From positions 186,001 through 250,000 of the forward strand of contig CAWAEG010000009.1 of the NCBI GenBank assembly GCA_963780895.1: a stretch of DNA of 64,000 bases, in the 5' to 3' direction. The notes under the pieces are model-generated. The model saw only the letters and a program-made list of their open reading frames with translations, had not been told where the DNA came from and made no database searches. Shown piece after piece: positions 63,056-64,000 of the stretch. Source of the DNA: DASQFI01 sp963780895. Its GTDB lineage: Bacteria; Acidobacteriota; Vicinamibacteria; Vicinamibacterales; SCN-69-37. How positions within the stretch are numbered: position 1 is the stretch's first letter; each line of letters begins with the position of its first letter. A program made the position numbers and the translations under genes.

Positions 63056-64000
63056 GTGTCATTGCTGACGTCTCTCCGGCGCCGGCCGGCCGCACCGCAC
63101 GGCGGCTGGCTGGTATCAGAGCCGGCTGTCGAGGCGCGTAACCAGGCGCCTGCGCCAGGTCCGCTCGACAAGTGGTGTCTCTCCTGGCTCAGCCGCGCGT
63201 TGCGCGGCAGCCCCGTCAGATTTCAACTCTGGGACGGCGCGACGTCCGCTCTGGCGGGCGAAATGCCGATCGCCACCGTGGTCATCAAGGATCGGCGCAC
63301 GCTCGTGGGGTTGCTCACGCAGCCGGCGATCGAGTTTGGGGAGGCGTACACATCCGGACGCCTGACGGTCCAGGGCGATCTCGTCGCGTGCCTCGAAGGC
63401 GTGAATCGCGCGCTCTCGGGCCGTCGCTATCAGCGTGGCGGCCGCTACGCCCGGCCGGTGTCGCGCATGGACTCGCGCCGCAACGTCCGGCACTATGACC
63501 TCGGCAACGACTTCTACCGGTTGTGGCTCGACGCGGACCTCATCTACACGTGCGCGTATTACGACCGGCCCGACGCGACGCTCGAGGACGCCCAGCACGC
63601 CAAGCTCGAGTACGTGTGCCGCAAGCTGCGGCTTCGGCCCGGCGAGCGCGTCGTGGAGGCGGGCTGCGGCTGGGGCGCTCTCGCGTTGCACATGGCCCGG
63701 CACTACGGCGTCACGGTTCGCGCGTACAACATTTCCCCGGAGCAGCTGGAGTTCGCGAAAGCGCGCGCCGCCCGCGAGGGTCTCGACCATCTCGTGACGT
63801 TCGTGGGCGACGACTATCGATCGATCGACGATCGCTGCGATGCCTTCGTGTCGATCGGCATGCTCGAGCACGTCGGCGCCGCCCAGTATCAGACGCTCGG
63901 CGACGTCGTCGATCGCGTGCTCGACCGCGACCGCGGGCGCGGCCTGTTGCACTTCATCGGCCGGAACGTGCCGCTCGAGTTCAATCCGTGGATTACGAGA
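63056..64000 (+). CDS. cfa: cyclopropane-fatty-acyl-phospholipid synthase family methyltransferase, truncated at window edge
   Basis: At least 315 codons; the frame runs open to the last base. The start is uncertain: GTG 63056 has AAGGG 5 nt upstream, GTG 63026 and 63038 are also in frame, and a stop lies at 63014. Domains: N-terminal SRALRGSPVRFQLWDGATSA and IEFGEAYTSGRLTVQGDLVA (the GEAYMDG-like motif), then NVRHYDLGNDFYRLWLD, YTCAYYDRPDATLEDAQHAK, and the SAM motif VVEAGCGWGALALHMARHYG, VSIGMLEHVGAAQY. Members add a methylene bridge to membrane lipid acyl chains. Confidence 0.9.
   Translation, partial: MSLLTSLRRRPAAPHGGWLVSEPAVEARNQAPAPGPLDKWCLSWLSRALRGSPVRFQLWDGATSALAGEMPIATVVIKDRRTLVGLLTQPAIEFGEAYTSGRLTVQGDLVACLEGVNRALSGRRYQRGGRYARPVSRMDSRRNVRHYDLGNDFYRLWLDADLIYTCAYYDRPDATLEDAQHAKLEYVCRKLRLRPGERVVEAGCGWGALALHMARHYGVTVRAYNISPEQLEFAKARAAREGLDHLVTFVGDDYRSIDDRCDAFVSIGMLEHVGAAQYQTLGDVVDRVLDRDRGRGLLHFIGRNVPLEFNPWITR

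Overview
The window is about 64 kb of high-G+C bacterial chromosome with short intergenic gaps. It most likely comes from an Acidobacteriota (class Vicinamibacteria-like), probably a soil or metagenome assembly. This rests on family content: five VWFA-related proteins of the acidobacterial type, two large FtsX/MacB-like 'ADOP' permeases (one behind a PadR regulator), a DUF5916 outer-membrane protein, an OmpR-type winged-helix/TPR regulator, and a secreted PQQ dehydrogenase with secreted M1, M20 and M28 peptidases. No phage, plasmid or CRISPR region is visible.

Layout. 1-3.6 kb: secreted hydrolases (a truncated alpha/beta hydrolase, an aspartoacylase-like metalloprotein), a LamG-like secreted protein, an ICMT-like methyltransferase and a DUF2277 protein. 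3.7-8.1 kb: a second ICMT-like methyltransferase, a PilT-family ATPase behind a long palindrome, and an SGNH plus MBOAT pair for O-acylation. 8.1-12.4 kb: a compositionally distinct island with an AraC-like regulator, a membrane-anchored DsbA-like oxidoreductase, a secreted peptide with ten cysteines, and an ADOP permease. 12.6-17.6 kb: M20 peptidase, SYLF protein, FKBP isomerase lipoprotein, SDR and an AGCS symporter whose start region is tandemly duplicated. 17.8-22 kb: a MrfA-MrfB (YprA-YprB) DNA-repair pair and L31. 22-25.4 kb: a PadR unit and an M28 peptidase with a frameshift. 25.5-35.5 kb (minus strand): a DUF2339 giant membrane protein, an Aas-like acyltransferase/acyl-ligase fusion, a winged-helix/TPR regulator, a membrane protein and an M1 peptidase. 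35.6-38.3 kb: PQQ dehydrogenase and a RAYT transposase gene bounded by inverted copies of a perfect hairpin. 38.3-44.1 kb: the proteostasis cluster tig-clpP-clpX-lon (minus strand). 44-56.5 kb: the VWFA cluster, tRNA-Leu(UAG), PadR plus ADOP, a TPR protein and DUF5916. 56.5-59.8 kb: WYL regulator, TMEM175-like channel and a polytopic membrane protein. 59.9-64 kb: a small ORF, a candidate selenocysteine peroxiredoxin, pdxH, a LOG-family protein, a zinc-ribbon thioredoxin and a truncated cyclopropane-fatty-acid synthase.

The two most notable items are the peroxiredoxin-like gene at 60238, where TGA stands exactly at the peroxidatic cysteine position and is followed by a SECIS-like stem-loop, and the AraC/DsbA/cysteine-rich peptide/permease module at 8.1-12.4 kb, which looks like an unrecognised system for making and exporting (or sensing) a disulfide-rich peptide. 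The window is also dense in palindromes: a 36-bp perfect inverted repeat spanning the end of one gene and the start of the next, hairpins at convergent gene ends, REP-type hairpins, and a palindrome fixed in frame inside the MrfA-like helicase.

All functional calls come from reading translations by eye. No database search was run.
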